Counted from the first letter of the stretch, positions 1 to 9,279 are shown. The stretch is 64,000 bases of DNA from Streptomyces sp. SS1-1 (GCF_008973465.1 NZ_WBXN01000004.1:5186501-5250500); one strand, 5' to 3'. The notes: generated from the letters alone by a model not told the origin. A program made the numbers and translations.

Positions 1-2
1 GT

Positions 3-44
3 CCCCCGGCCGGGCCCGTGACCCTCGACACCGAAATCGTCTAG
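3..44 (+). CDS. C-terminal end of an upstream protein (partial)
   Basis: One frame at the window edge reads thirteen sense codons (ending TLDTEIV) and then TAG. The reading frame enters from outside the window, so this may be the tail of the gene upstream of the DUF2469 gene. It is too short to name. Confidence 0.35.
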   Translation, partial: PPAGPVTLDTEIV

Positions 45-100
45 GGGCCTGCGGGACTGGCGCACAATGGGGGGATCGCACGGCTGAAGGGGAACATGCC

Positions 101-409
101 ATGAGCGCCGAGGACCTCGAGAAGTACGAGACCGAGATGGAGCTGAAGCTCTATCGGGAGTACCGCGATGTCGTCGGTCTGTTCAAGTACGTGATCGAGA
201 CCGAGCGGCGCTTCTACCTGACCAACGACTACGAAATGCAGGTGCACTCGGTCCAGGGTGAGGTGTTCTTCGAGGTGTCCATGGCGGACGCCTGGGTCTG
301 GGACATGTACCGGCCGGCCCGGTTCGTGAAGCAGGTGCGCGTCCTGACGTTCAAGGACGTGAACATCGAGGAGCTGAACAAGAGCGACCTCGAACTGCCC
401 AGCAGCTGA
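101..409 (+). CDS. DUF2469 family protein
   Basis: A 102-aa acidic cytoplasmic protein that matches the short, highly conserved actinobacterial DUF2469 family over its full length (starts MSAEDLEKYETEMELKLYRE). The family has no established function. Aromatic residues are dense around residues 20–75 (YREYRDVVGLFKYV; DAWVWDMYRP), and no membrane segment or signal peptide is visible. The ATG follows the purine-rich GAAGGGGAA at about 7 nt. In streptomycetes the gene sits directly before yraN, as here, 119 bp upstream. Identification rests on recognition of the conserved N-terminus. Confidence 0.85.
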   Translation: MSAEDLEKYETEMELKLYREYRDVVGLFKYVIETERRFYLTNDYEMQVHSVQGEVFFEVSMADAWVWDMYRPARFVKQVRVLTFKDVNIEELNKSDLELPSS

Positions 410-528
410 GGCCGGGGCTGAGGTTCACCCGCACGGGTGAGCGAGTTTTCCACAGCCCCGTAGTCGTCCACCAAGATCCAACAACGTCCTGAGACGGGCT
501 CATCGTTGGCGCCGGAGGTGGTGCCGAC

Positions 529-891
529 ATGAACGCACGCAGGGCACTCGGCAGGTACGGCGAGGATCTGGCCGCGAGGCGGCTGACCCAGGCCGGGATG
601 ACGGTTCTCGGGCGCAACTGGCGCTGTGGCAGGACCGGAGAGATCGACATCGTCGCCCGCGACGGCGACGTCCTCGTCGTCTGTGAGGTGAAGACCCGCA
701 GGGCCGGCGGCTTCGAACATCCGATGGCCGCCGTGGGCCCCGACAAGGCGCGGCGTCTGCGCGGCCTCGCCGAGCGCTGGATCCACGCGCACGGCGGAGC
801 CCCGCCCGGAGGCGTCCGGATCGACCTGGTCGGCATCGTCCTGCCCGACCGGGGCGCCCCCGTCGTCGAGCACGCGCGAGGGGTGGCCTGA
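529..891 (+). CDS. YraN family protein (UPF0102, nuclease-fold)
   Basis: A 120-aa member of the YraN/UPF0102 family, a small PD-(D/E)xK-fold protein related to Holliday-junction resolvases. The core is visible: GRYGEDLAARRL near residues 6–17, then E-I-D (GEIDIVARDG) near 42 and CEVKTR near 55, which give the D…ExK metal-binding arrangement. The role is unproven; a DNA-processing function is inferred from the fold and from its place before yifB and dprA. The stop codon is followed after one base by the ATG of yifB, so the two are almost certainly co-transcribed. Confidence 0.9.
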   Translation: MNARRALGRYGEDLAARRLTQAGMTVLGRNWRCGRTGEIDIVARDGDVLVVCEVKTRRAGGFEHPMAAVGPDKARRLRGLAERWIHAHGGAPPGGVRIDLVGIVLPDRGAPVVEHARGVA

Positions 892-892
892 C

Positions 893-2518
893 ATGGGGTT
901 CGCACGCACCTGCGCGGTGGCGCTCGTGGGCGTCGAGGGAGTCGTCGTCGAGGTCCAGGCGGACCTCGAACCGGGCGTCGCGGCCTTCACGCTCGTGGGC
1001 CTGCCCGACAAGAGCCTGACCGAGAGCCGCGACCGCGTCCGGGCGGCCGTCGTCAACTCCGGCGGCGAGTGGCCGCAGAAGAAGCTCACCGTCGGACTCA
1101 GCCCGGCGTCCGTACCGAAGGCCGGCAGCGGCTTCGACCTGGCCGTCGCCTGCGCCGTCCTCGGCGCCGCCGAGCGCATCGACCCACGCGTCCTCGCCGA
1201 CATCGTGATGATCGGCGAGCTCGGACTGGACGGCCGGGTGCGCCCCGTCCGGGGCATCCTCCCGGCCGTGCTCGCCGCCGCCGACGCCGGATACGAACAG
1301 GTCGTCGTCCCGGAGTGCGCGGCGGCCGAGGCATCCCTCGTCCCGGGCGTCTCCGTGTTCGGCGTACGCAGCCTGCGCCAGCTGATCGCCGTCCTCGCCG
1401 ACGAACCCGTCCCCGACGAGGAACCCGAGGACCACGGCCGCCCCGACCCGCTGCTCGCGGGCCTGCGGATGCCGGGGACCGGCGCGGCCACCGGCATGCG
1501 GAACCTGGGCGCCACCGCCTGCGACCACGGCCACGACCTCGCCGACGTCGTCGGGCAGACCTCGGCACGCACCGCCGTGGAGGTCGCCGCGGCCGGCGGG
1601 CACCATCTTTTCCTGGAGGGCCCGCCCGGCGCCGGCAAGACGATGCTCGCGGAGCGGCTGCCCGCCATCCTCCCGCCGCTCGGCCGGCAGGAGTCCCTGG
1701 AGGTCACGGCCGTGCACTCGGTCGCGGGCCTCCTCCCGGCGGGCAAGCCCCTCATCGACGCGGCCCCCTACTGCGCCCCGCACCACTCCGCCACCATGCA
1801 GGCCCTGGTCGGCGGCGGCCCCGGCTTCGCCCGCCCCGGCGCGGTGTCGCTCGCTCATCGAGGGGTGCTTTTTCTGGATGAAACCCCCGAATTCAGCGGT
1901 CAGGCGCTCGACGCCCTGCGTCAGCCGCTGGAGGCGGGCCACGTCGTGATCGCCCGCAGCGCCGGCGTCGTCCGCTTCCCGGCGAAGTTCCTCATGGTCC
2001 TCGCCGCCAACCCCTGCCCCTGCGGGCGCTTCTCCCGGACCGACGACCTGTGCGAGTGCCCGCCCTCCGCCATCCGCCGCTACCAGGCCCGGCTGTCCGG
2101 GCCGCTGCTCGACCGCGTCGACCTCCGCGTCGAGGCCGACCGCGTCACCCGGGCCCAGCTCGCCGAGCGCGGCGCCCGCGGCGAGTCGACGGCCACCGTT
2201 GCCGACCGGGTGCGCGCCGCCCGTGAGCGGGCCGCCGCGCGGCTCTCCGGCACCCCGTGGCGGACCAACAGCGAGATCCCCGGACGCGAGCTGCGCAGCC
2301 GCTGGCACGCGGTGAGCGGCGCCATGGACGAGGCCGAGCGGAACCTGGAGCGCGGCGTGCTCACGGCCCGCGGCCTCGACCGCGTCCTGCGCGTCGCGTG
2401 GACCGTCGCCGACCTCGTCGGGCACGACCGGCCCGACGCCACGGACGTCGCCCTCGCCCTGCAACTGCGCACCGGAGTCCCCCGCGGCGTCCCCATGGCG
2501 ATCGGGGCCCTGACATGA
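893..2518 (+). CDS. YifB family Mg-chelatase-like AAA ATPase
   Basis: A 541-aa protein of the YifB/ComM family, hexameric AAA+ helicase-like proteins linked to branch migration in natural transformation. The N-terminal Lon-protease-like fold covers about residues 1–165. A Mg-chelatase-type ATPase follows, with Walker A GPPGAGKT near 242–250, Walker B VLFLDE near 324–330 and a CPCG…CECP cysteine cluster near 376–390. Length is normal for the family. Its TGA overlaps the ATG of dprA by 4 bases (ATGA), which indicates translational coupling and fits a shared DNA-uptake/processing role. Confidence 0.92.
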   Translation: MGFARTCAVALVGVEGVVVEVQADLEPGVAAFTLVGLPDKSLTESRDRVRAAVVNSGGEWPQKKLTVGLSPASVPKAGSGFDLAVACAVLGAAERIDPRVLADIVMIGELGLDGRVRPVRGILPAVLAAADAGYEQVVVPECAAAEASLVPGVSVFGVRSLRQLIAVLADEPVPDEEPEDHGRPDPLLAGLRMPGTGAATGMRNLGATACDHGHDLADVVGQTSARTAVEVAAAGGHHLFLEGPPGAGKTMLAERLPAILPPLGRQESLEVTAVHSVAGLLPAGKPLIDAAPYCAPHHSATMQALVGGGPGFARPGAVSLAHRGVLFLDETPEFSGQALDALRQPLEAGHVVIARSAGVVRFPAKFLMVLAANPCPCGRFSRTDDLCECPPSAIRRYQARLSGPLLDRVDLRVEADRVTRAQLAERGARGESTATVADRVRAARERAAARLSGTPWRTNSEIPGRELRSRWHAVSGAMDEAERNLERGVLTARGLDRVLRVAWTVADLVGHDRPDATDVALALQLRTGVPRGVPMAIGALT

Positions 2519-3690
2519 GCGGCGCCGGGGCACCTCGGGAGGCCCCTTCGGACGCCCTGCTCGACCGGGTCTTCCTCAGCCGGGTCGTCGAGCCCGGCGA
2601 CGAGACCGCCGGACGCTGGGTGCGCGAGTACGGCACCGGAGCGGTCGTACGACGGCTGCGGGAGGACGCCGAGCCGCCCCTGCCCGGCATCGGCCCCCGG
2701 CGCTGGGAGGGGCTGCGCGCCCGGGCGGCCCGCGCGGACCCCGCCCGGGACCTCGCCGCGGCCGACAGCGCCGGGATGCGGTTCGTGTGCCCGGGGGACG
2801 CCGAGTGGCCCGGGCAGCTCGACGACCTCGGTGACGCGCGGCCCCTCGGACTCTGGGTGCGCGGACCGGCCGACCTGCGCATGTGGGCGCTGCGCTCCGT
2901 CGCGCTGGTCGGAGCGCGGGCCTGCACGGAGTACGGCGCGCACATGGCCGCCACCCTCGCCGGAGCGCTCGCCGAAGAGGGCTGGGTGGTCGTCTCCGGC
3001 GGGGCGTACGGGGTGGACGGCGCGGCCCACCGCGGCGCCCTCGGCGCCGGCGGGGCCACCGTCGCCGTCCTCGCCTGCGGCGCCGACCGGCCCTACCCCC
3101 GCGGGCACACCCAGCTGATCGACCGGATCGCGGCGCAGGGTCTGGTCGTCGGCGAGCTGCCACCGGGTGAGCACCCCACCCCGAGCAGATTCATCGTGCG
3201 CAACCGCGTGATCGCCGCCCTCACCCGGGGCACGGTCGTCGTGGAGGCCGCCCACCGCAGCGGCTCCCTGGCCACCGCGCGGGCAGCCCGGCGCCTCGGC
3301 CGGCACACCATGGGCGTCCCCGGCCCCGCCACCAGCGGACTCTCCGCCGGCGTGCACGACCTGCTGCGGCAGGACGCGGTGCTGGTCACCGACGCGGCGG
3401 AGATCATCGAACTCGTCGGGGACATGGGGGAGCTGGCCCCCGAGCGGCGCGGACCCGTCCTGCCACGGGACCTGCTCGAACCGAGGGCACGGGCGGTCCT
3501 GGCCGCCCTGCCCGGCCCGCGCGCCGCCCGGGCGGACGAGATCGCACGCGGCGCGCAGACCACGGAGGACGACGCCGTCGCGAGACTGTACGAACTCCGC
3601 TCACTCGGCTGGGTCGAACGACACGGCGACGGCTGGAAGTTGACACGCCAGGCGATGATGACCGCCCGCACCGGGCGACGTCCATGCTGA
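2515..3690 (+). CDS. dprA: DNA-processing protein DprA
   Basis: A 391-aa DprA/Smf protein. In transformable bacteria DprA loads RecA onto incoming single-stranded DNA; in Streptomyces the role is less clear. The Rossmann-like core is plain: SVALVGARACTEYG near residues 128–141, SGGAYGVDGAAHRGAL near 162–177, then CGADRPYPRGH and a C-terminal winged-helix-like region (DDAVARLYELRSLGWVE) near 350–375. The ATG at 2515 is chosen because it overlaps the yifB stop and removes an unrelated arginine-rich extension. Last gene of the DUF2469–yraN–yifB–dprA run. Confidence 0.93.
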   Translation: MSGAGAPREAPSDALLDRVFLSRVVEPGDETAGRWVREYGTGAVVRRLREDAEPPLPGIGPRRWEGLRARAARADPARDLAAADSAGMRFVCPGDAEWPGQLDDLGDARPLGLWVRGPADLRMWALRSVALVGARACTEYGAHMAATLAGALAEEGWVVVSGGAYGVDGAAHRGALGAGGATVAVLACGADRPYPRGHTQLIDRIAAQGLVVGELPPGEHPTPSRFIVRNRVIAALTRGTVVVEAAHRSGSLATARAARRLGRHTMGVPGPATSGLSAGVHDLLRQDAVLVTDAAEIIELVGDMGELAPERRGPVLPRDLLEPRARAVLAALPGPRAARADEIARGAQTTEDDAVARLYELRSLGWVERHGDGWKLTRQAMMTARTGRRPC

Positions 3691-3989
3691 CCGAGCGTGT
3701 TCGGCCGTACGGGGGAACACGGACGCCCTTGTGAATTCCCCCAGTTGGGGTGTTCGTGTGATCACGCAGCGCGACCGTCATGCCCCGGCGGAGCGTCCAG
3801 CGGAACGTATCTGCGTACGGCTCGGCCTCCACCCTTCGCGCACCGCGACACGTCAGTCACGCTACGCTCACGGGGTTCCGGCTCGGACGGGCCCCACGAC
3901 ACGGAAGGCGAGTACGGCGACCACGACGACCTCCAGACCGACGGCTCCCCAGGCACCCCGCTTCACGGCAGAACGGCACTAGGCAACGA
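3691..3989. other. dprA–whiG intergenic region
   Basis: 299 bp without a convincing gene, separating the dprA run from whiG. It presumably carries the whiG promoter, but I could not pick a single −10/−35 pair with confidence. It includes a short inverted stretch (CTCAC…GTGAG-like) but no strong terminator hairpin. Confidence 0.4.
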
Positions 3990-4832
3990 ATGCCCCAGCA
4001 CACCTCCGGGTCCGACCGGGCGGCGATCCCCCCAGCCGCCCGTGACGGTGGCAGCGCGCGGCCGCCCGCTCCCTCGACACTCGACGAGCTGTGGCGGTCG
4101 TACAAGGCGACGGGGGACGAGCGGCTGCGCGAGCAGCTGATCCTGCACTACTCGCCCCTCGTCAAGTACGTGGCGGGCCGGGTCAGCGTCGGCCTGCCGC
4201 CCAACGTCGAGCAGGCGGACTTCGTGTCGTCCGGGGTGTTCGGGCTGATCGACGCGATCGAGAAGTTCGACGTCGACCGGGAGATCAAGTTCGAGACGTA
4301 CGCGATCACCCGGATCCGCGGCGCGATGATCGACGAACTCCGGGCGCTGGACTGGATCCCGCGCTCCGTCCGGCAGAAGGCGCGCAACGTCGAGCGCGCG
4401 TACGCGACGCTGGAGGCGCGGCTGCGGCGCACGCCCACCGAGTCCGAGGTGGCCGCAGAGATGGGCATCGCGGTGGACGAACTCCACTCGGTGTTCAGCC
4501 AGTTGTCGCTGGCCAACGTCGTGGCCCTGGAGGAGTTGCTGCACGTCGGCGCCGAGGGCGGCGACGGCCTCAGCGTGATGGACACGCTGGAGGACACCGC
4601 GGCGGACAACCCGGTCGAGGTCGCCGAGGACCGGGAGCTGCGGCGGTTCCTGGCGCGGGCGATCAACACGCTCCCCGAACGGGAGAAGACCGTGGTGACG
4701 CTGTACTACTACGAGGGCCTGACCCTCGCCGAGATCGGCAACGTCCTCGGTGTGACGGAGAGCCGGGTCAGCCAGATCCACACCAAGTCCGTGCTCCAGC
4801 TCCGGGCGAAACTGGCCGGCTTCGGCCGGTGA
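3990..4832 (+). CDS. whiG: RNA polymerase sigma factor WhiG
   Basis: A 280-aa sigma factor of the FliA/WhiG group, which starts the spore-forming stage of aerial hyphae in Streptomyces (switching on whiI and whiH, and held by an anti-sigma factor). Region 2 is visible near residues 40–110 (LILHYSPLVKYVAGRV, GLIDAIEKFD, TYAITRIRGAMIDELR). Region 4 is near 215–275 (LPEREKTVVTLYYYEGLTL, then EIGNVLGVTESRVSQIHTK). The ATG giving MPQHTSGSDR is preferred over an arginine-rich in-frame extension upstream. Length equals the usual WhiG length. Confidence 0.95.
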   Translation: MPQHTSGSDRAAIPPAARDGGSARPPAPSTLDELWRSYKATGDERLREQLILHYSPLVKYVAGRVSVGLPPNVEQADFVSSGVFGLIDAIEKFDVDREIKFETYAITRIRGAMIDELRALDWIPRSVRQKARNVERAYATLEARLRRTPTESEVAAEMGIAVDELHSVFSQLSLANVVALEELLHVGAEGGDGLSVMDTLEDTAADNPVEVAEDRELRRFLARAINTLPEREKTVVTLYYYEGLTLAEIGNVLGVTESRVSQIHTKSVLQLRAKLAGFGR

Positions 4833-4902
4833 CCTGCTCCGACGGCAGTGGCGTTCGGCGCAGACACTCCCGTCCGGGGAGCGGCGTCCGTACAGTGGAC
4901 GG

Positions 4903-5484
4903 GTGCCAAGGATTCGAGCGGCCTCCGTGGCCGAGCACCGGTCGATGCAGCGAGCCGCCCTGCTGGACGCGGCTCGTTCCCTGTTGTCCGAGGGCGGGAC
5001 GGAGGCGCTGACCTTCCCGGCCCTCGCCGAGCGCACGGGACTCGCGCGGTCGTCCGTGTACGAGTACTTCCGGTCGCGGGCCGCCGTGGTCGAGGAGCTG
5101 TGCGCCGTCGACTTCCCGGTCTGGGCCGCCGAGGTCGAGGCCGCGATGGCGGAGGAGACCACCCCCGAGGGCAAGGTCGAGGCGTATGTCCGCCGCCAGC
5201 TCGCACTGGTCGGCGACCGGCGGCACCGGGCCGTCGTGGCGATCTCCGCGAGCGAACTGGACGCCGGCGCCCGCGAGAAGATCCGGGCCGCGCACGGCGG
5301 GCTGATCGCGATGATCGTCGAGGCGCTGCGGGAGATGGGCCACGCCGAGCCCCGGCTGGCCGCCATGCTGCTGCAGGGCGTCGTCGACGCGGCCGTCCGC
5401 AGGATCGAACTGGGCGCCGCGGAGGAGCCGGCGGCGATCACCGACGCGGCCGTCTCGATGGCGCTCAGGGGAGTGCGGGGCTGA
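4903..5484 (+). CDS. TetR family transcriptional regulator
   Basis: A 193-aa regulator. The N-terminal helix-turn-helix lies near residues 15–60 (RAALLDAARSLLSEGG, FPALAERTGLARSSVYEYF), the typical TetR pattern. The remainder is an all-helical ligand-binding domain (residues 65–190) of unknown specificity. A −10-like TACAGT ends 6 nt before the GTG start and no Shine-Dalgarno sequence is seen, so the mRNA may be leaderless. The 3' end overlaps that of the convergent M23 peptidase gene by 20 bp. The target is unknown; the nearest candidates are the flanking genes. Confidence 0.88.
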   Translation: MPRIRAASVAEHRSMQRAALLDAARSLLSEGGTEALTFPALAERTGLARSSVYEYFRSRAAVVEELCAVDFPVWAAEVEAAMAEETTPEGKVEAYVRRQLALVGDRRHRAVVAISASELDAGAREKIRAAHGGLIAMIVEALREMGHAEPRLAAMLLQGVVDAAVRRIELGAAEEPAAITDAAVSMALRGVRG

Positions 5485-6145
5485 GACCCGGCCCGGGACC
5501 CCGCCCGGTGGGCACCGGCACCCCCAGGACCGGCAGTAGGCGGGACGGGCCGTGCAGGAGCCAGGGCGGGAGCAGGGCCAAGGGGTTCAGATAGCCCTCG
5601 CCCCGGCGCAGCCCCCAGTGCAGGCAGACCGCCGGACAGTGTGAGCCGGCCGGCTCCACGGTCCCTACGACGGCACCCGCCGCCACCTCCTCGCCCTTCC
5701 CGACGGACGCCCGCACCGGTTCGTACGTCGTGCGCAGCGGCGGGTCCCCCGTCCCCGCCAGCTCCACCGACACGACCCCCTTGCCGGCCACCCGGCCCGC
5801 GAAGGACACCCGTCCGGCCGCCACCGCCCGCACCGGTGTGCCGGCCGGGGCCGCCAGGTCCACGCCCCGGTGGCCACGGCCGTACGGCGTCGCCGGGGGC
5901 TCCCAGGCGCGCAGGACCGGTGGGCGCGACCCCACGGGCCAGGCGCGGCCGAGCGTCGGGACCCCGGGCTCCGCGGGGTCCGCGGGGTCCGCGGGGGCCG
6001 GAGCCGCGCGCACCCGGGCGGCGGTCGGGGTCAGGTCCGGCACCGGTGCCAGCAGGACGGCGGCCGTCAGGAGGAGCAGCAGGACCAGCCGCCCGGACGC
6101 CCTCGCCGCTTTCACGTATCGCCGCTGTGATCGCTTCTGTCGCAT
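5465..6145 (-). CDS. M23 family peptidoglycan endopeptidase-like protein
   Basis: About 226 aa from the ATG at 6145 (MRQKRSQRR). A basic N-terminus and a hydrophobic stretch (LVLLLLLTAAVLLAPVP) form a signal peptide or anchor. A Pro/Ala-rich linker follows, then an M23/LytM domain with the metal-ligand motif HRGVDLAAP near residue 110 and the second motif CLHWGLR near 190. The family hydrolyses peptide cross-bridges in peptidoglycan outside the membrane. A second ATG at 6163 would add six residues. Convergent with the TetR gene and divergent from rpsB. Confidence 0.87.
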   Translation of the reverse strand: MRQKRSQRRYVKAARASGRLVLLLLLTAAVLLAPVPDLTPTAARVRAAPAPADPADPAEPGVPTLGRAWPVGSRPPVLRAWEPPATPYGRGHRGVDLAAPAGTPVRAVAAGRVSFAGRVAGKGVVSVELAGTGDPPLRTTYEPVRASVGKGEEVAAGAVVGTVEPAGSHCPAVCLHWGLRRGEGYLNPLALLPPWLLHGPSRLLPVLGVPVPTGRGPGPGLSPALP

Positions 6146-6415
6146 GTCCGAACAGTGGCGCAATCCCGCCGATCATGGCCGGTATCTGTGGACAACCTCC
6201 GTGCTGTGGACAGCGGCGTCACCCGGGACCTCGAAGGTCCCGTACACTTCTTCTGGCGATCCGGGTCACCGGGTCGACTTCGCACGCCCCGACACCCCGC
6301 CGGAAACGGTCGGTGTCAGCGCCCCTCGGTCCTTTGCGGCACGGCGCACGCGGGCGTCAGGCGCGGGAGCCGTCCGGTTCCCGCGGCACAACCGAGAACC
6401 AAGGAGAACACGGCC

Positions 6416-7309
6416 ATGGCCGTCGTCACGATGCGGGAGCTGCTGGAGAGCGGCGTCCACTTCGGTCACCAGACCCGCCGTTGGAACCCGAAGATGAAGC
6501 GCTTCATCTTCACGGAGCGCAACGGCATCTACATCATCGACCTGCTCCAGTCGCTGTCGTACATCGACCGCGCCTACGAGTTCGTCAAGGAGACCGTCGC
6601 CCACGGCGGCACGGTCATGTTCGTCGGCACGAAGAAGCAGGCGCAGGAGGCCATCGCCGAGCAGGCCACCCGCGTCGGCATGCCCTACGTGAACCAGCGC
6701 TGGCTGGGCGGCATGCTCACCAACTTCTCGACCGTCTACAAGCGTCTGCAGCGCCTCAAGGAGCTCGAGCAGATCGACTTCGAGGACGTCGCCGCGTCGG
6801 GTCTGACCAAGAAGGAGCTCCTGGTCCTCTCGCGTGAGAAGGCCAAGCTCGAGAAGACCCTCGGTGGTATCCGCGAGATGCAGAAGGTGCCCAGCGCCGT
6901 CTGGATCGTGGACACCAAGAAGGAGCACATCGCGGTCGGCGAGGCCCGGAAGCTCAACATCCCGGTCGTCGCCATCCTCGACACCAACTGCGACCCCGAC
7001 GAGGTCGACTACAAGATCCCGGGCAACGACGACGCGATCCGCTCCGTCACCCTGCTCACCCGCGTGATCGCCGACGCCGTCGCCGAGGGCCTCATCGCCC
7101 GCAGCGGTGTCGCCACCGAGGGCAAGGGCGAGAAGGCCGCCGGCGAGCCGCTGGCCGAGTGGGAGCGCGACCTGCTCGAGGGCGAGAAGAAGGCCGACGA
7201 GGCCCCGGCCGCCGCCGAGACCCCCGCCGCCGAGGCCCCCGCCGCGGAGGCCCCGGCCACCGAGGCTCCGGCCGCGGACGCTCCGGCCGCCGAGGGCGAG
7301 CAGGCCTGA
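6416..7309 (+). CDS. rpsB: 30S ribosomal protein S2
   Basis: A 297-aa ribosomal protein S2, which binds the small subunit between head and body. The hallmark start MAVVTMRELLESGVHFGHQT and the internal motif QRWLGGMLTNFSTV are present, as is PVVAILDTNCDPD near 180. The ATG follows AAGGAG at 10 nt. The last 50 or so residues form an Ala/Pro/Glu-rich low-complexity tail, an actinobacterial extension. A long leader of about 250 bp precedes the gene and may hold promoter or autoregulatory sequence. Followed by a hairpin and then tsf. Confidence 0.97.
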   Translation: MAVVTMRELLESGVHFGHQTRRWNPKMKRFIFTERNGIYIIDLLQSLSYIDRAYEFVKETVAHGGTVMFVGTKKQAQEAIAEQATRVGMPYVNQRWLGGMLTNFSTVYKRLQRLKELEQIDFEDVAASGLTKKELLVLSREKAKLEKTLGGIREMQKVPSAVWIVDTKKEHIAVGEARKLNIPVVAILDTNCDPDEVDYKIPGNDDAIRSVTLLTRVIADAVAEGLIARSGVATEGKGEKAAGEPLAEWERDLLEGEKKADEAPAAAETPAAEAPAAEAPATEAPAADAPAAEGEQA

Positions 7310-7323
7310 CACCGTCAGCGTTG

Positions 7324-7384
7324 ACGGCGGGAGCGGTACTGGATCCCACGGCCCCCGTGCCGGGGTGAAACCCGCTCCCGCCGT
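7324..7384 (+). terminator. rpsB–tsf intergenic hairpin
   Basis: A perfect 13-bp inverted repeat (7324–7336 with 7372–7384) encloses a smaller G/C hairpin. It lies just after the rpsB stop and before tsf and has no T-run. It probably attenuates read-through into tsf or stabilises the rpsB message 3' end. Confidence 0.7.
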
Positions 7385-7489
7385 TCACCTGTAGGTCGAC
7401 GCGAGGCCCGCGGCCCCGGCCGGTCCATGGCGGCCGCGGACCCCGTCAGATCTTCGATCTTCCAGACTTCCAGAAAGATTCACAGACTC

Positions 7490-8326
7490 ATGGCGAACTA
7501 CACCGCCGCTGACGTCAAGAAGCTCCGCGAGCTCACCGGCGCCGGCATGATGGACTGCAAGAAGGCGCTGGACGAGGCCGAGGGCAACGTCGAGAAGGCC
7601 GTCGAGGCGCTCCGCATCAAGGGCCAGAAGGGCGTCGCCAAGCGCGAGGGCCGCTCCGCCGAGAACGGCGCCGTGGTCTCGATCATCGCCGACGACAACT
7701 CCTCCGGTGTCCTCGTCGAGCTGAAGTGCGAGACGGACTTCGTCGCCAAGGGCGAGAAGTTCCAGGCCGTGGCCAACGCCATCGCCGAGCACGTCGCCAA
7801 GACCTCCCCGGCCGACATCGAGGCCCTGCTCGCCTCCGAGATCGAGCCCGGCAAGACCGTCCAGGCGTACGTGGACGAGGCCAACGCCAACCTCGGCGAG
7901 AAGATCGTCCTGGACCGCTTCGCCCAGTTCGGCGACGGCTACGTGACGGCGTACATGCACCGCACGATGCCCGACCTGCCCCCGCAGATCGGTGTCCTCG
8001 TCGAGCTCGACAAGCCGAACGCCGAGATCGCCAAGGGCGTCGCCCAGCACATCGCCGCCTTCGCGCCGAAGTACCTCTCCAAGGAGGACGTGCCGGCCGA
8101 GGTCGTCGAGTCCGAGCGCCGCGTCGCCGAGGAGACCACCCGCGCCGAGGGCAAGCCCGAGGCCGCCCTGCCGAAGATCGTCGAGGGTCGCCTCAACGGC
8201 TTCTTCAAGGACGCCACGCTGCTCGGTCAGCCTTACGCGCTCGACAACAAGAAGTCCGTCCAGAAGGTCCTGGACGAGGCCGGTGTCACCCTGAAGCGCT
8301 TCACGCGCATCAAGGTCGGCATCTGA
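7490..8326 (+). CDS. tsf: Elongation factor Ts
   Basis: A 278-aa EF-Ts, the nucleotide exchange factor that regenerates EF-Tu·GTP. The start MANYTAADVKKLRELTGAGM and the family signature MDCKKALDEAEGN are clear, followed by the core with CETDFVAKGEKF near residue 80 and a second subdomain from about 140. The ATG at 7490 is used because the upstream in-frame stretch is not conserved in EF-Ts. An AGAAAGATTCAC leader gives only a weak ribosome binding site. Second gene of the rpsB–tsf unit, followed by a strong terminator. Confidence 0.97.
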   Translation: MANYTAADVKKLRELTGAGMMDCKKALDEAEGNVEKAVEALRIKGQKGVAKREGRSAENGAVVSIIADDNSSGVLVELKCETDFVAKGEKFQAVANAIAEHVAKTSPADIEALLASEIEPGKTVQAYVDEANANLGEKIVLDRFAQFGDGYVTAYMHRTMPDLPPQIGVLVELDKPNAEIAKGVAQHIAAFAPKYLSKEDVPAEVVESERRVAEETTRAEGKPEAALPKIVEGRLNGFFKDATLLGQPYALDNKKSVQKVLDEAGVTLKRFTRIKVGI

Positions 8327-8433
8327 GTCCGTACCGCGCTCGACGCCCCGCCCCTATAGGGTCGAAGGCAGTCGATGGCGGACGCCGCCACCGCGCTCGC
8401 GCGGGTGACGGACGACAGCAGATCTGACGAGGA

Positions 8434-8484
8434 GGCCATTGCCGCGCATGGGATGCGAACACACCCCAACCGGCAATGGCCTTT
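8434..8484 (+). terminator. tsf terminator
   Basis: A perfect 11-bp inverted repeat (GGCCATTGCCG at 8434–8444, complement at 8471–8481) is followed by TTTCT. It ends the rpsB–tsf transcript before pyrH. Confidence 0.82.
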
Positions 8485-8520
8485 CTCGCATGTGCACCCA
8501 GTAACAAAGGCGGGATCTCG

Positions 8521-9279
8521 ATGACCACCAAGGCCCAGAAGAGCGACGACGGCAAAGTACACGGCCGGTTTCTGCTGAAGCTGTCCGGAGAGGCCTTCTC
8601 CGGCGGCGGGGGACTCGGTGTCGACCCGGACGTGGTGCACAAGATCGCCCGTGAGATCGCGGCCGTCGTCCGCGACGGCGCGGAGATCGCCGTCGTCATC
8701 GGCGGCGGCAACTTCTTCCGCGGCGCCGAACTCCAGCAGCGCGGCATGGACCGCGCGCGCTCCGACTACATGGGCATGCTCGGCACCGTGATGAACTGCC
8801 TCGCCCTCCAGGACTTCCTGGAGAAGGAAGGCATCGACAGCCGGGTCCAGACCGCCATCACCATGGGGCAGGTCGCCGAGCCGTACATCCCGCTGCGCGC
8901 CGTGCGCCACCTGGAGAAGGGCCGCGTGGTCATCTTCGGCGCGGGCATGGGCATGCCGTACTTCTCCACCGACACCACCGCCGCGCAGCGCGCCCTGGAG
9001 ATCGACGCCGAGGCGCTGCTCATGGGCAAGAACGGCGTCGACGGGGTCTACGACTCCGACCCGAAGACCAACCCGGACGCCGTCAAGTTCGACTCCCTCG
9101 GATACGGCGAGGTCATCACCCGGGACCTCAAGGTCGCCGACGCCACGGCGATCACTCTGTGCCGCGACAACAAGCTCCCGATCCTCGTCTTCGAGCTTCT
9201 GGCGGAGGGCAATATCGCCCGTGCCGTCAAGGGTGAGAAGATCGGCACGCTGGTGGGTGAGCAGGGAGGCCGGGGCTGA
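8521..9279 (+). CDS. pyrH: Uridylate kinase (UMP kinase)
   Basis: A 252-aa bacterial UMP kinase of the amino-acid-kinase fold, phosphorylating UMP to UDP in pyrimidine nucleotide synthesis. Visible motifs are LLKLSGEAFSG (phosphate loop) near residue 18, IGGGNFFRGAEL near 60 and the uridine-binding stretch GMGMPYFSTDTTAAQRA near 143–160. The ATG follows AGGCGGGA at 6 nt and lies 37 nt after the tsf terminator, so a separate promoter is likely. frr follows after 169 bp. Essential housekeeping gene. Confidence 0.96.
   Translation: MTTKAQKSDDGKVHGRFLLKLSGEAFSGGGGLGVDPDVVHKIAREIAAVVRDGAEIAVVIGGGNFFRGAELQQRGMDRARSDYMGMLGTVMNCLALQDFLEKEGIDSRVQTAITMGQVAEPYIPLRAVRHLEKGRVVIFGAGMGMPYFSTDTTAAQRALEIDAEALLMGKNGVDGVYDSDPKTNPDAVKFDSLGYGEVITRDLKVADATAITLCRDNKLPILVFELLAEGNIARAVKGEKIGTLVGEQGGRG

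Noticed and set aside
6180..6240. Two TGTGGACA stretches resembling DnaA boxes before rpsB
   Set aside because: Only partial matches, two in number, in a leader between genes and with no other origin features.
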